From: Adlercreutzia faecimuris
Lineage (GTDB): Bacteria; Actinomycetota; Coriobacteriia; Coriobacteriales; Eggerthellaceae
Direction: 5' to 3'
Length of the DNA stretch: 64,000 nucleotides
Assembly (NCBI RefSeq): GCF_022669055.1
Contig: NZ_JAJMLW010000002.1
Span: 62,001 to 126,000 of the forward strand
Both the position numbers and the translations under genes were made by a program. The notes beneath the pieces are model-generated. The model did not search any database and was not told the origin of the DNA. It worked only from the letters and a program-made list of their open reading frames with translations. Shown piece by piece: positions 1-9,707 of the stretch. The first letter of the stretch is position 1; each line of letters starts with the position of its first letter.

Positions 1-1
1 G

Positions 2-799
2 GCGCTCATCGCCGGCGGCGAGCTCATGTACTTCGCCAACTCCTTCGCCGGCGACACGAGCTACTACGGGCCGGCCTACGTGGCCGCCGCCGTGCTGTAC
101 TTCGCCCTGTGCTTCCCGCTGTCGCGCGGCGCGGTCTATCTGGAGCGCCGCATGCTCGCCCACCGGCACGTGACCACGGGCGACGCGACCGAGGAGCTGG
201 CGAGCGATCCCCTGGAGGTGACGCCCGGGTCCCACGACATCACGGGCCACGCGGCGGCCGGCGCGCTCGCCGGCGGCGTGGGCACCATGATGGAGGGCAC
301 CACCTCGCTCGTGCCCGCCCGCCGCGTCCCCTCGCCGCGCCACCCTCTGCACGCCTGGTCCGTCACCATCGTGGCCTGGGACGTGGCGCTGGCCCCCTGC
401 GTCCCGGGTGAGGACGTACCCGGCGCCTGCGCGGGCGGCGTCCCGACCGCCGCGGCCCTCACCGGCAGCTTCGCCCCGGTGGGCTCCGTGCCCTTCCGCC
501 GTGCGCCCTTCAGCGGCAATCAGGCCGCCGAGATAGCCGACGACATCGGCCGCGAGCTGGCCCAGGAGGCCCTTGACGCCTCGGGCGGCGACCGCGGCCG
601 CGCCTGGCAGGCGCTCCACACCCGCGCCGGGCGCCGCCGCCTCGGCCATGGCCGCCCCGGCGCCGGCGCCGGCCGCACCACGCCCCACGGCGCGCTGCCC
701 CGGCCCCGCCGCGGCCGCGGGCCGGCGGCTCCGGGCGGCCATCGCGGCGCGCCCCGCGACCCGAGGCGCCCTGGCGGCGGGGGAGGGGGTGCGCGATGA
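2..799 (+). CDS. Polar amino-acid ABC transporter permease, 5'-truncated
   Basis: The gene enters the window already open; the first residues read ALIAGGELMYFANSF, then a hydrophobic span and an LERRM end. This matches the last membrane helix of HisM/GlnP-type permeases, which import polar amino acids with a partner ATPase and binding protein. Family members stop about here, but this frame stays open for roughly 200 more residues, first moderately polar and then Gly/Arg/Pro-rich near the end. The TGA overlaps the ATG of the next permease (ATGA), so the two are translationally coupled. The tail could be a genuine extension or a frameshifted end; the last 60 residues look least protein-like. 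Confidence 0.75.
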   Translation, partial: ALIAGGELMYFANSFAGDTSYYGPAYVAAAVLYFALCFPLSRGAVYLERRMLAHRHVTTGDATEELASDPLEVTPGSHDITGHAAAGALAGGVGTMMEGTTSLVPARRVPSPRHPLHAWSVTIVAWDVALAPCVPGEDVPGACAGGVPTAAALTGSFAPVGSVPFRRAPFSGNQAAEIADDIGRELAQEALDASGGDRGRAWQALHTRAGRRRLGHGRPGAGAGRTTPHGALPRPRRGRGPAAPGGHRGAPRDPRRPGGGGGGAR

Positions 800-1452
800 G
801 CGACGTCATGGCACTGCTCACCTGGACCAACATCCGCTTCCTCCTGGAGGGGCTCGGCCTCACGCTCGTCATCGCCGCGCTCTCCATCGCATGCTCGGCG
901 GTGCTCGGCGCCGTGCTGTCGGTCATGCGCGGCTCGCGGATCAGGGCGCTGCGCGCGCTGGCGGCCGCCTACGTGGAGCTGTTCAAGAACACGCCGCTGC
1001 TCCTGTGGATCATGTTCACGTTCTTCGTGGCCCAGCTGCCGCCGCTGCCGGCCGCGGTGCTCGCGTTCACCCTGTTCACGAGCGCGTCGGTGGCCGAGAT
1101 CGTCCGCGGCGGGCTGGCTGGCGTACCCCGCGGCCAGTACGAGGCGGCCCGCTCCCAGGGCCTCTCGGGCGCGCAGATGTACGTCCACATCATCCTGCCC
1201 CAGGCCCTGCGCAACATGGTGCCGGCGCTGCTGTCTCAGTTCGTGACCACCATCAAGGACACGTCGTACCTGTGGGGCGCCATGGCGCTCCAGGAGCTCA
1301 TGGGCCGCGGCATGATCCTCATGAACAGCTACAACTCCACGGTGCAGATCTTCGCCATCTTCGCGCTGATGGCGCTTCTGTACTTCATCGTGTGCTTCAC
1401 GCTGTCCCAGGCCGTGCGCGCCTACCAGCGGCGCCTCCGCGGCGACCGCTAA
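796..1452 (+). CDS. Polar amino-acid ABC transporter permease
   Basis: This 218-residue protein is a complete His/Glu/Gln/Arg-type permease with about five hydrophobic spans. It contains the family signatures VELFKNTPLLLW near residue 55 and the EAARSQGLS loop (EAA motif) near residue 115, which contacts the ABC ATPase. Its start overlaps the stop of the preceding permease by four bases, so the two probably form a heterodimeric channel. The ATPase and binding protein of this system are not in the window; the binding protein at 24971 is unlinked. Function is clear by family, but the substrate cannot be told. Confidence 0.92.
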   Translation: MSDVMALLTWTNIRFLLEGLGLTLVIAALSIACSAVLGAVLSVMRGSRIRALRALAAAYVELFKNTPLLLWIMFTFFVAQLPPLPAAVLAFTLFTSASVAEIVRGGLAGVPRGQYEAARSQGLSGAQMYVHIILPQALRNMVPALLSQFVTTIKDTSYLWGAMALQELMGRGMILMNSYNSTVQIFAIFALMALLYFIVCFTLSQAVRAYQRRLRGDR

Positions 1453-1470
1453 GACGCCCCGCGCCCGCCG

Positions 1471-1540
1471 CCCTGCGCGTCCGTCTGCGGGCGCTCCCGA
1501 GGCCCTGCGCGTCCGCCTGCGGGCGCTCCCGAGGCCCTGC
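1471..1540. repeat. Direct tandem repeat, two 32-bp units
   Basis: Two adjacent 32-bp units at 1471-1502 and 1503-1534 differ at a single base, and a third unit begins with ccctgc at 1535. They lie just after the permease stop and before the palindromic element at 1557. Confidence 0.8.
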
Positions 1541-1556
1541 CCTCCCGTTTTCGGCC

Positions 1557-1707
1557 CCCGGCTGCAAATCCGCGCGGTTCTGCACTCCGTTTCGCCGCTC
1601 GAGCGCCCTCAGAGGGCCGTTTTCGCCCGATTTCCGGCAAAAGGGGGCGCCTTTCCGCTTGCGGGGGCGCTCCCTCGAGTGCATAACCGCGCGGATTTGC
1701 AGCCGGG
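1557..1707. repeat. Palindromic intergenic element with 31-bp inverted arms
   Basis: Arms at 1557-1587 and 1677-1707 are reverse complements at 30 of 31 positions and enclose 89 bp of mixed sequence with further partial dyad symmetry (ctcgag-type ends). No credible gene lies inside. The size and structure suggest a REP/MITE-like element or a long hairpin between the permease operon and topA. Together with the 32-bp repeats it fills most of the gene-less interval 1453-1931. I cannot test copy number in the genome. Confidence 0.7.
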
Positions 1708-1757
1708 AGCCCGGAATGCGAGTTCTCCGCCGCCCCGCGCCCGCGCGTTTTGTGCTT

Positions 1758-1788
1758 TTGCGCCCCGCCACCCAAAATCGTGTATTCT
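1758..1788 (+). promoter_or_regulatory. Possible topA promoter
   Basis: TATTCT at 1783-1788 preceded by TTGCGC at 1758-1763 with a 19-bp spacer. The match is weak, but this is the only AT-richer patch upstream of topA. Confidence 0.3.
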
Positions 1789-1931
1789 ATCCCTCGCCGC
1801 GCCCTGCCTCGCGCCGGGCCCGCACGGGCGCCTCCCGGCGCCCCATCCCCGCACACGTTAATAAATGAAGTGGGGCAACCGTGTGAACGAGAGGGCCCGC
1901 CCCGCGGGCCGCAAGGACAGGAGGCAACCCC

Positions 1932-4457
1932 ATGAAGCTGGTGGTTACCGAGAAGAACGACGCCGCCCAGAAGATCGCCGATCTGCTGGGCGCGACCAAG
2001 CCCAAGGCCGACAAGGTGTTCTCCACGCCGGTCTACCGGTTCGACGTGGACGGCGAGGAGTGGGTGACCATCGGCCTGCGCGGCCACATCCTCGAGCCCG
2101 ACTTCGCGCCGCAGCTCGTCTACAAGAAGCGCGGCGGCTGGCAGGGCGTCACCGCCGAGGGCGAGGCCGTCCCCGCCGACATCCCCGCCACGCTGGCCCG
2201 GCCCCCCTTCAAGAAGAAGAAGCCGTTCACCGAGGACGGGGTGGAGCTCAAGTCCTGGAAGATGGAGGCGCTGCCCTACCTGGTCTACGCGCCCATCGAG
2301 AAGCTCCCCAAGGAAAAGGACATCATCCGCAGCCTGAAGAACCTGGCGAAGAAGGCCGACTCCATCGTCATCGCCACCGACTTCGACCGCGAGGGCGAGC
2401 TCATCGGCGCCGACGCGCTGGCGTGCTGCCGCGAGGTGAACCCCACGGCGCCCGTGTCCCGCGCGCGCTACTCCGCCTTCACCAAGGCCGAGATCCAGGG
2501 CGCGTTCTCGAACCTGGTGGCCATGGACGAGGACCTGGCCCAGGCCGGCGCCTCCCGTCAGGACATCGACCTCATCTGGGGCGCGGTGCTCACCCGCTAC
2601 CTGACGCTCGTGAAGTTCGCCGGCTACGGCAACGTGCGCTCGTCGGGCCGCGTGCAGACGCCGACGCTGGCCCTCATCGTGGCCCGCGAGCGCGAGCGCA
2701 TGGCCTTCGTGCCCGAGGACTACTGGGTGATCCGCGGCGCCTTCGACGCCGACGCGACGGCCGGCCCCACCGCCGGCGAGGGCCCCGGCGCCTTCGAGGC
2801 GGGCCATGCCACCGCCCGCTTCAAGTCCGCCGCCGCGGCTGACGCCGCCATGGCCGCCGTCGCCGGCGCCGCGAGCGCGCGGGTGGCCGCGGTCGAGACC
2901 AAGCGCCGCACGGTGGCCGCGCCGGTGCCCTTCAACACCACGTCGCTCCTGGCCGCCGCCTCGTCCGAGGGGCTCTCGCCGGCGCGCACCATGCGCCTGG
3001 CCGAGTCGCTCTACATGGACGGCTACATCTCCTACCCGCGCGTCGACAACACGGTCTACCCCTCCTCGCTCGACCTGGCCGAGGTGGTGCGCACCATCGC
3101 CGACAACCCCGCCTACGCGCCCTACTGCAAGGAGCTTTTGGCCAAGGGCGCGCTCACGGCCACCCGCGGCAAGAAGGAGACCACCGACCACCCGCCCATC
3201 TACCCCACGGCCAAGGCGACGCCGGACGACCTGCCGCCCGCCGAGTACAAGCTCTACAACCTGGTGGCGCGGCGCTTCCTGGCGACGCTGTCCGACCCGG
3301 CGGTGGTGGAGGGCACCAAGGTGTCCCTCGACGTGGCCGGCGAGCCCTTCGTCGCCAAGGGCGACGTGCTGGCGGTGCCGGGCTTCCGCGCCATCTACCC
3401 CTACGGGCTCAAGAAGGACGAGACGCTGCCGGCGCTGGCCGAGGGCGCGACCATCGCCTTCAACGGCGCCACCTGCGCCAAGAAGCAGACCGAGCCGCCC
3501 GCTCGCTACAGCCAGGGTAAGCTCATCCAGGAGATGGAGAAGCTGGGCCTGGGCACCAAGTCGACGCGCCACGCCATCATCGAGCGCCTCTACCAGGTGA
3601 AGTACATCCAGAACGACCCCATCGAGCCGAGCCAGCTGGGCATGGCCGTGGTGGACGCGCTCGACAAGTTCGCGCCGCATATCACGCATCCGGACATGAC
3701 GGCCGATCTCGAGCAGAAGATGGACGACATCGCCGCCGGCGCCACCACCCGCGAGGCGGTGGTCGGCACCTCGCGCAACCTCCTGTCCCAGGAGCTCGGC
3801 GAGCTTCTGCCCCACTCCGAGGACGTGAAGGAGGCCCTGGCCGACGCCGTGGCCGCCGACGCCTACGTGGGGAAGTGCCCCAAGTGCGGCAAGGACCTGC
3901 AGATTCGCGCGTCGCAGAAGACCAAGTCGATGTTCATCGGCTGCGCCGGCTGGCCCGACTGCGACGTGACCTACCCGCTGCCCAAGGGCAAGATCGAGTC
4001 GGTGCCCGAGCCGTGCCCCACCTGCGGCATGCCCCAGGTGAAGGTGACCGCCTTCAGGGCCAAGCCGCGCACCGTGTGCATCGACCCCGCCTGCGCCACC
4101 AACCAGGAGCCCGACGTGGTGGTGGGCGAGTGCCCGGTGTGCAAGGCGGCCGGCAAGGAGTCCAAGCTGGTGGCCCGGCGCAACCCGCGCACGCTCAAGC
4201 GGTCGGTGACCTGCGAGAACTTCGACGAGTGCGGCACGCGCTACCCGCTGCCGCAGTACGGCGCGCTCACGGCCACCGACGAGGTGTGCGAGGCCTGCGG
4301 GGCGCCGATGGTCATCGTGACGACGGCCCGCGGCCCCTGGAAGCTCTGCCCCAACTTCGACTGCCCCGCCAAGGAGCAGGAGGAGGAGAAGAAGGCCGGC
4401 GCGCGCAAGGGCGGCGCCAAGCGCAAGCCCGCGGCCAAGAAGGCGTCCAAGAGGTAG
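1932..4457 (+). CDS. topA: DNA topoisomerase I (type IA)
   Basis: This 841-residue enzyme relaxes negatively supercoiled DNA by cutting one strand through a tyrosine. The Toprim part has Glu7 (TEKND) and the acidic motif ATDFDREGE at residues 148-156. The catalytic Tyr is probably Tyr368 in GYISYPRVDN. The C-terminal 200 residues hold several CxxC zinc ribbons, the first being CPKCG, followed by a Lys/Ala-rich tail ending KKASKR. Typical bacterial TopA has DPDREGE and ITYMRTDS; the forms here look more like archaeal TopA or Topo III. AGGAGG at 1919-1924 lies 7 bases before the ATG and fixes the start. The gene stands alone and ends at a strong hairpin. Confidence 0.92.
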   Translation: MKLVVTEKNDAAQKIADLLGATKPKADKVFSTPVYRFDVDGEEWVTIGLRGHILEPDFAPQLVYKKRGGWQGVTAEGEAVPADIPATLARPPFKKKKPFTEDGVELKSWKMEALPYLVYAPIEKLPKEKDIIRSLKNLAKKADSIVIATDFDREGELIGADALACCREVNPTAPVSRARYSAFTKAEIQGAFSNLVAMDEDLAQAGASRQDIDLIWGAVLTRYLTLVKFAGYGNVRSSGRVQTPTLALIVARERERMAFVPEDYWVIRGAFDADATAGPTAGEGPGAFEAGHATARFKSAAAADAAMAAVAGAASARVAAVETKRRTVAAPVPFNTTSLLAAASSEGLSPARTMRLAESLYMDGYISYPRVDNTVYPSSLDLAEVVRTIADNPAYAPYCKELLAKGALTATRGKKETTDHPPIYPTAKATPDDLPPAEYKLYNLVARRFLATLSDPAVVEGTKVSLDVAGEPFVAKGDVLAVPGFRAIYPYGLKKDETLPALAEGATIAFNGATCAKKQTEPPARYSQGKLIQEMEKLGLGTKSTRHAIIERLYQVKYIQNDPIEPSQLGMAVVDALDKFAPHITHPDMTADLEQKMDDIAAGATTREAVVGTSRNLLSQELGELLPHSEDVKEALADAVAADAYVGKCPKCGKDLQIRASQKTKSMFIGCAGWPDCDVTYPLPKGKIESVPEPCPTCGMPQVKVTAFRAKPRTVCIDPACATNQEPDVVVGECPVCKAAGKESKLVARRNPRTLKRSVTCENFDECGTRYPLPQYGALTATDEVCEACGAPMVIVTTARGPWKLCPNFDCPAKEQEEEKKAGARKGGAKRKPAAKKASKR

Positions 4458-4480
4458 GGCGTCGCTCGACGGGACGCGGC

Positions 4481-4517
4481 GAGGGGGGCCGTCCGCACGA
4501 TGCGGGCGGCCCCCCTC
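4481..4517. terminator. Hairpin between convergent topA and fumarase
   Basis: A 17-bp stem (one G-T pair) with a 3-base loop, placed between the two converging stop codons at 4457 and 4537. There is no clear T-run on either side, so it may work on both strands or only as an RNA 3' end. Confidence 0.6.
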
Positions 4518-4536
4518 TGCGTTCGCGGGGCGCGGA

Positions 4537-6069
4537 CTAGGCGGTTGCGGCGGATTCGACCTCGCGGTAGAGGTCGCGGCCGCGGGCGTCGACGGCCACG
4601 TAGGCGGGGAAGTCGACCAGCTCGAGGCGGCGCAGGGCCTCGGTTCCCAGGTCGTCCCAGGCGACGACCTCGCTTGAGGCGACGGCCTTGGCCAGGAGCG
4701 CCGCGATGCCGCCCACGGCGCACAGGTAGACGCCGCCGGTGGCGCGGCAGGCCTCGACGACCTCGGGCGAGCGCTTGCCCTTGCCGATGGCGGCGACGAT
4801 GCCCGCCTCGAGGAGGCGCGGCGTGGCGAAGTCCATGCGGCTGGCGGTGGTGGGACCGACCGAGCCGAGGGGCCGCCCCGCGGCAGCCGGCGTGGGGCCG
4901 GCGTAGAAGAGCGTGGCGCCCTCGAGGCCGAAGGGCAGCGCGCCCGCCTCGTCGAGGGCGGCCAGCGCGCGGGCGTGGCCGGCGTCGCGCATGGTGTAGA
5001 CCGGGCCGGTGAGCAGCACCTCGTCGCCCGCCTCGAGCCGGGCCGCATCCTCGCGGGAGAGCGGCAGCATGAGGCGGACAGGGCCGCGGTCGGGCTCGCC
5101 GCCGGTGGCCTCGGGCGCCGAGTTGTCCGCCGCCGCGCCGTCCGCGCCGCCCGCGGATCGCGCCGCCGCGCCGTCCGCGTCGCCGTCCTCGCCCCGGGGC
5201 ACCAGCTCCACCGACTTCGAGCGCATCGCGCAGCAGCCCATGTTGACGGCCACGGGCAGGGCGGCGATGTGGCAGGGCGCCGTCTCCAGGTGCACGGCGA
5301 GCGCGGTCGCCGCGCCGCCGAGGGCCGCCGGCCCGATGCCGAGCGCGTTCACCGCGTCGAGCAGCCCGGCCTCCAGCGCCGCCGTCTCGGGCGAGGCCGC
5401 GGGCGCGCCCACGGGCCGCAGCAGCGCGTGCTTGGCGAGGGACGCCACGCGGTCGAAGGTGCCGCCCACGCCCACGCCCACGATGAGCGGCGGGCAGGCG
5501 TTGGCGGCCTTCTCGCGCACGCAGTCGAGCACGACGCGGCGCACGCCCTCCACGCCCTCGCCGGGCGCCAGCATCACCACACGGGAGGCGTTGTCCGACC
5601 CGCCGCCCTTGAGCATCACGTGCAGGGTCGCCCCCCGGCCGGGGACAAGGCGCAGCTCGGAGAAGGCGGGGGTGTTGTCGCCGGTGTTCGCCCGGTCGAG
5701 CAGGGCGTCGCGCAGAAGCGACATGCGCAGGGCCCCGTCGCGGTAGGCGCGGGCCACCGCGTCGTCCACGCCGGCGAGCACGTCGCCGGGGACGGAGAGC
5801 TCCTCGCCGACCTCCAGGCACACCCAGGTGCTGCCGGTGTCCTGGCACAGTGGCACGCCGTCGGCAGCGGCCACGTCGGCGTTGGCCAGGATGCGCCCGA
5901 GCACGCCGGCCGCCCGGCTGCCCGGCTCGGCCGCGTCCCGCGCCCGGGCGACGGCGTCGCGCACGTCGGGGCGCAGCGTCACGGCGCATTCCCGGATGGC
6001 GTCGTAGGCCGCCCGGGCGACGGACTCGCGCGTGAGGCCGCGCGCGGCGGCCCTCTCCTCAGGCTCCAT
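4537..6069 (-). CDS. fumA: Class I fumarate hydratase, alpha and beta parts fused
   Basis: This 510-residue protein interconverts fumarate and malate in the cytoplasm using an oxygen-sensitive 4Fe-4S cluster. The N-terminal alpha part has PLCQDTG (Cys75), the run LKGGGSDNAS, and a later conserved CHIAALPVAVNMGCC stretch. The C-terminal beta part has GDEVLLTGPVYTMRDAGH and GPTTASRMD. In many anaerobes the two parts are separate genes; here they are one. A linker of about 40 Gly/Ala/Asp-rich residues joins them. The ATG at 6069 is preceded by AGGGAG. The frame is open further upstream, with a GTG 78 codons earlier, but that stretch lacks family homology by eye. It sits divergent to malic enzyme, giving a fumarate-malate-pyruvate pair. 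Confidence 0.93.
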   Translation of the reverse strand: MEPEERAAARGLTRESVARAAYDAIRECAVTLRPDVRDAVARARDAAEPGSRAAGVLGRILANADVAAADGVPLCQDTGSTWVCLEVGEELSVPGDVLAGVDDAVARAYRDGALRMSLLRDALLDRANTGDNTPAFSELRLVPGRGATLHVMLKGGGSDNASRVVMLAPGEGVEGVRRVVLDCVREKAANACPPLIVGVGVGGTFDRVASLAKHALLRPVGAPAASPETAALEAGLLDAVNALGIGPAALGGAATALAVHLETAPCHIAALPVAVNMGCCAMRSKSVELVPRGEDGDADGAAARSAGGADGAAADNSAPEATGGEPDRGPVRLMLPLSREDAARLEAGDEVLLTGPVYTMRDAGHARALAALDEAGALPFGLEGATLFYAGPTPAAAGRPLGSVGPTTASRMDFATPRLLEAGIVAAIGKGKRSPEVVEACRATGGVYLCAVGGIAALLAKAVASSEVVAWDDLGTEALRRLELVDFPAYVAVDARGRDLYREVESAATA

Positions 6070-6323
6070 AGGTGCTCCCTTCGCTCGTGGTGGCCCCAGT
6101 GTAGCGCTCCGCCGCCCCGGCGGGCGGCCAGGCGCGCGGAAGCGGCGCGCTGCGCCCGCGGGGCGTTGACAGGCGCACAGCCCGAGCTCGACGTCGCCGA
6201 GCGGGTCGTAGGCCACGGGGTCGTATGCGGTTGGGTGGGGGTAGGGGGTGCGGGGCTCGCCGGTCACTGGTCTCACTGCCTTCCGAACATCGTCTGCCTT
6301 CACGCCGGCGCACGGCGCCGGGA

Positions 6324-6350
6324 AGCCTCGCCCACGAGGCTCCTCTTTTT
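6324..6350 (+). terminator. Rho-independent terminator or attenuator upstream of malic enzyme
   Basis: A 7-bp stem (agcctcg / cgaggct) with a CCCA loop is followed by cctcttttt. No annotated gene ends here on the plus strand, so it may end a leader RNA or small RNA that starts between 6070 and 6300. Confidence 0.5.
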
Positions 6351-6534
6351 GCAAACAATGTCCGTCCGGATGGCCGGGCGGTATCCCCACGGCGCATCTT
6401 AGGGGAGCCGGGCGGCCGTTGTCAGGGCGGCGCGCCCGCGCCGGCCCGGGGGAGCCGCGCCCGGCCCCGCGGGCCGCCCGGCGGGGCGAACGGTGTAGCT
6501 TGCGTGGGGGCCCGCCGCGCCGGCGCGCTTGGGG

Positions 6535-6540
6535 TACAAT
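6535..6540 (+). promoter_or_regulatory. -10 element of malic enzyme
   Basis: TACAAT, 40 bases before the start codon; no recognisable -35 at 16-19 bp. Confidence 0.45.
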
Positions 6541-6580
6541 GGGCAGGTTACGGACACGATCAAGGGAGGATGCGGACGCC

Positions 6581-7747
<1,167 letters not shown>

Positions 7748-7756
7748 GGGGCGGCC

Positions 7757-8545
7757 ATGGCGCGCGGACGCGACCGGGAAGGTGCCGCGGGGGCCCCGCG
7801 CGGCGTCCTCGTCACCTTCGAGGGCGGCGACGGGGCGGGCAAGTCCACCCACATCCGCTTCCTCGCCCGGGCGCTCGCCGACGCGGGGCGCGAGGTCGTG
7901 TCCCTGCGCGAGCCCGGCGGCACGGCGGTGGGGGAGTCCCTGCGCGCGCTCGTGCTCGACCCGGCCAACGAGGGCCTGGCCGACACCGCCGAGCTGCTCA
8001 TCTACGAGGCCGCCCGCGCCCAGCTCGTCGCCGAGGTCATCCGGCCCGCCCTCGAGCGCGGCGCCGTGGTGCTGTGCGACCGCTTCTCCGACTCCACCGT
8101 GGCCTACCAGGTGGCCGGCCGCGGGCTCGACGCCGCCTTCGTGGACGCCGCCAACGCCTTCGCGACCGGCGGCATCGCGCCCGACCGCACCCTCGTGCTC
8201 ACGGCCGGCGACGGCCGCTCGACGCTTGGGCGCGCCACCCACGGCACCGCCGGCGACCGCCTCGAGCGGGCGGGCGACGCCTTCCACGCGCGGGTGAACG
8301 AGGCCTTCCTCGAGCTGGCCCGCCGCGAGCCGGGCCGCGTGCGCGTGGTGGACTCCTCCGGTGCGCGCTCGGCCACCGCCGCCCAGGTCTTCGCGAGCCT
8401 GTCCGACCTGTTCCCCTGGATGGCCGACGTCGCGCGCGCGGACGGGTCCTACTTCTCGGTGCTCGACGACAAGCGCGCGCTGGCGGCGTGGCTCGACCGC
8501 CCCGCCGGCCCCGCCGCGCCCGCCGAGGGGGCCGCCCGTGCCTGA
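7757..8545 (+). CDS. tmk: Thymidylate kinase
   Basis: This 262-residue protein phosphorylates dTMP to dTDP. It shows the P-loop [11 protein letters not shown] near residue 20, REPGGT in the dTMP site, and [11 protein letters not shown] (DRx motif). It is longer than the usual 205-215 residues because of an Arg-rich N-terminus and a C-terminal extension of about 45 residues ([19 protein letters not shown] then an Ala/Pro tail). The Arg of the LID region is hard to place by eye ([12 protein letters not shown]). It overlaps holB by 8 bases, the common tmk-holB arrangement. Confidence 0.93.
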   Translation: MARGRDREGAAGAPRGVLVTFEGGDGAGKSTHIRFLARALADAGREVVSLREPGGTAVGESLRALVLDPANEGLADTAELLIYEAARAQLVAEVIRPALERGAVVLCDRFSDSTVAYQVAGRGLDAAFVDAANAFATGGIAPDRTLVLTAGDGRSTLGRATHGTAGDRLERAGDAFHARVNEAFLELARREPGRVRVVDSSGARSATAAQVFASLSDLFPWMADVARADGSYFSVLDDKRALAAWLDRPAGPAAPAEGAARA

Positions 8546-9707
8546 CGCGTTCGAGAACATCCTCGGCCAGCCCAAGGTGCGCGAGTTCCTGCGCGCCTCC
8601 GTCGCCTCCGGGCGCGTGAGCCACGCCTACCTGTTCGCCGGCCCCGCCGGCTCGAACAAGACGCTCGCCGCCTACGCGCTCGCCCAGGCCGTCCTGTGCC
8701 CCAAGGGCCCGCGCGGCCCGCGCGGCGGCCGCTGCGGCGACTGCACGGCGTGCGACCGCGTCATGCGCCGCAAGCACCCCGACGTGCGCTACTTCGCGCC
8801 AGAGGGCGCCGCGGGCTACCTGGTCGAGCAGATCCGCGAGCTGGTGGCCGACACGGCGCTCGCCCCCATCCAGGGCGCGCGCAAGGTCTACATCATCGAC
8901 CGGGCCGACCTTTTGGGCACCGCGGCGGCCAACGCCTTCCTCAAGACCCTCGAGGAGCCGCCGGCCGACGTGGTCATCATCCTGCTCGGGCGCACCCGCG
9001 AGTCGGTGCTGCCCACCATCGTGTCCCGCTGCCAGGTGGTGCCCTTCCGGCACATCCCCGCCTCGGAGGCGGCCGGCATCGTGCGCCAGAACACCGGCGC
9101 GTCGCTCGAGACCTCCCGCGCCGCCATCGAGGCCTGCGGCGGGTCCATCACGCGCGCCTGCGAGTTCCTCCGCGCCCCCGGCAACGAGCGGCTGCGCTTC
9201 CGCTCGCGCGTGCTCGAGGTGCTCGCCTCGCTGCGCCGCGCCGACGACTGGGACGTGATCGGCTACGCCGCCGAGATGGTGACCGCCTCCAAGCTGCCGC
9301 TCGACGTGGTGCGCGAGGGGCAGGAGGCCGAGCTGGCCGAGAACGCCGACTTCCTGGCGAAGTCGGCCATCCGCCAGATCGAGGCGCGCAACAAGCGCCA
9401 GATCACGGCGAAGTCGGCCGAGTGCCTGCGCCAGCTCACGGCCATCACGGCCTCGTGGCTGCGCGACGTCCTGGCCACGAGCGCCGGGGCGCCGGAGCTC
9501 GTCATCAACGTCGACGCCCGCGCCGCGGTGGCCGACGCCGCCGCGCTCGCCGATGAGGCGTCGCTGGCCCGGGCGCTCGCGGCGGTCGACCGCTGCGAGG
9601 AGGCCCTTGCGTATAATGTGTCCCCGGAGACGTGCATCGACGTGCTCCTATTCGAGATAAGAGAGGCCCTCAATGGTTCGGGTAGCACCCATCAACATAG
9701 CCTTTAA
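8538..9707 (+). CDS. holB: DNA polymerase III delta' subunit (clamp loader)
   Basis: This 389-residue protein is part of the clamp loader that places the beta clamp on primed DNA. It begins at a GTG inside the tmk 3' end, preceded by GAGGGGG. It has [13 protein letters not shown], the P-loop variant GPAGSNKT near residue 36, four zinc-binding cysteines between residues 52 and 75 (CPKG...CGDCTAC), and the SRC motif ([10 protein letters not shown]). Its last 35 bases overlap the start of ricT, where a strong internal -10 also lies. The C-terminal collar is predicted helical. Confidence 0.9.
   Translation: MPDAFENILGQPKVREFLRASVASGRVSHAYLFAGPAGSNKTLAAYALAQAVLCPKGPRGPRGGRCGDCTACDRVMRRKHPDVRYFAPEGAAGYLVEQIRELVADTALAPIQGARKVYIIDRADLLGTAAANAFLKTLEEPPADVVIILLGRTRESVLPTIVSRCQVVPFRHIPASEAAGIVRQNTGASLETSRAAIEACGGSITRACEFLRAPGNERLRFRSRVLEVLASLRRADDWDVIGYAAEMVTASKLPLDVVREGQEAELAENADFLAKSAIRQIEARNKRQITAKSAECLRQLTAITASWLRDVLATSAGAPELVINVDARAAVADAAALADEASLARALAAVDRCEEALAYNVSPETCIDVLLFEIREALNGSGSTHQHSL
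9612..9617 (+). promoter_or_regulatory. Internal promoter for ricT inside holB
   Basis: A perfect TATAAT inside the 3' part of holB, 56 bases before the ricT ATG. A TCGACC at 9587-9592 with a 19-bp spacer could be its -35. Confidence 0.45.

Larger units (their letters stand above)
6070..6580. other. Divergent fumarase/malic enzyme intergenic region
   Basis: This 511-bp gap carries a terminator-like hairpin at 6324-6350 and a -10 element at 6535. On the minus strand the reading frame of the fumarase remains open, including residues TAYDPVAYDPLGDVEL around 6190-6230, which look codon-biased enough to deserve a check. I see no complete gene. Confidence 0.5.

Noticed and set aside
1449-5048. Very long minus-strand open frame across the topA 3' end and fumarase region
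   Set aside because: It is antisense to real genes and antisense to codon-biased DNA; in such GC-rich sequence stops are rare. No domain is recognisable.
6166-6171. TTGACA as a plus-strand promoter in the fumarase/malic enzyme gap
   Set aside because: No -10 element at 16-19 bp downstream.
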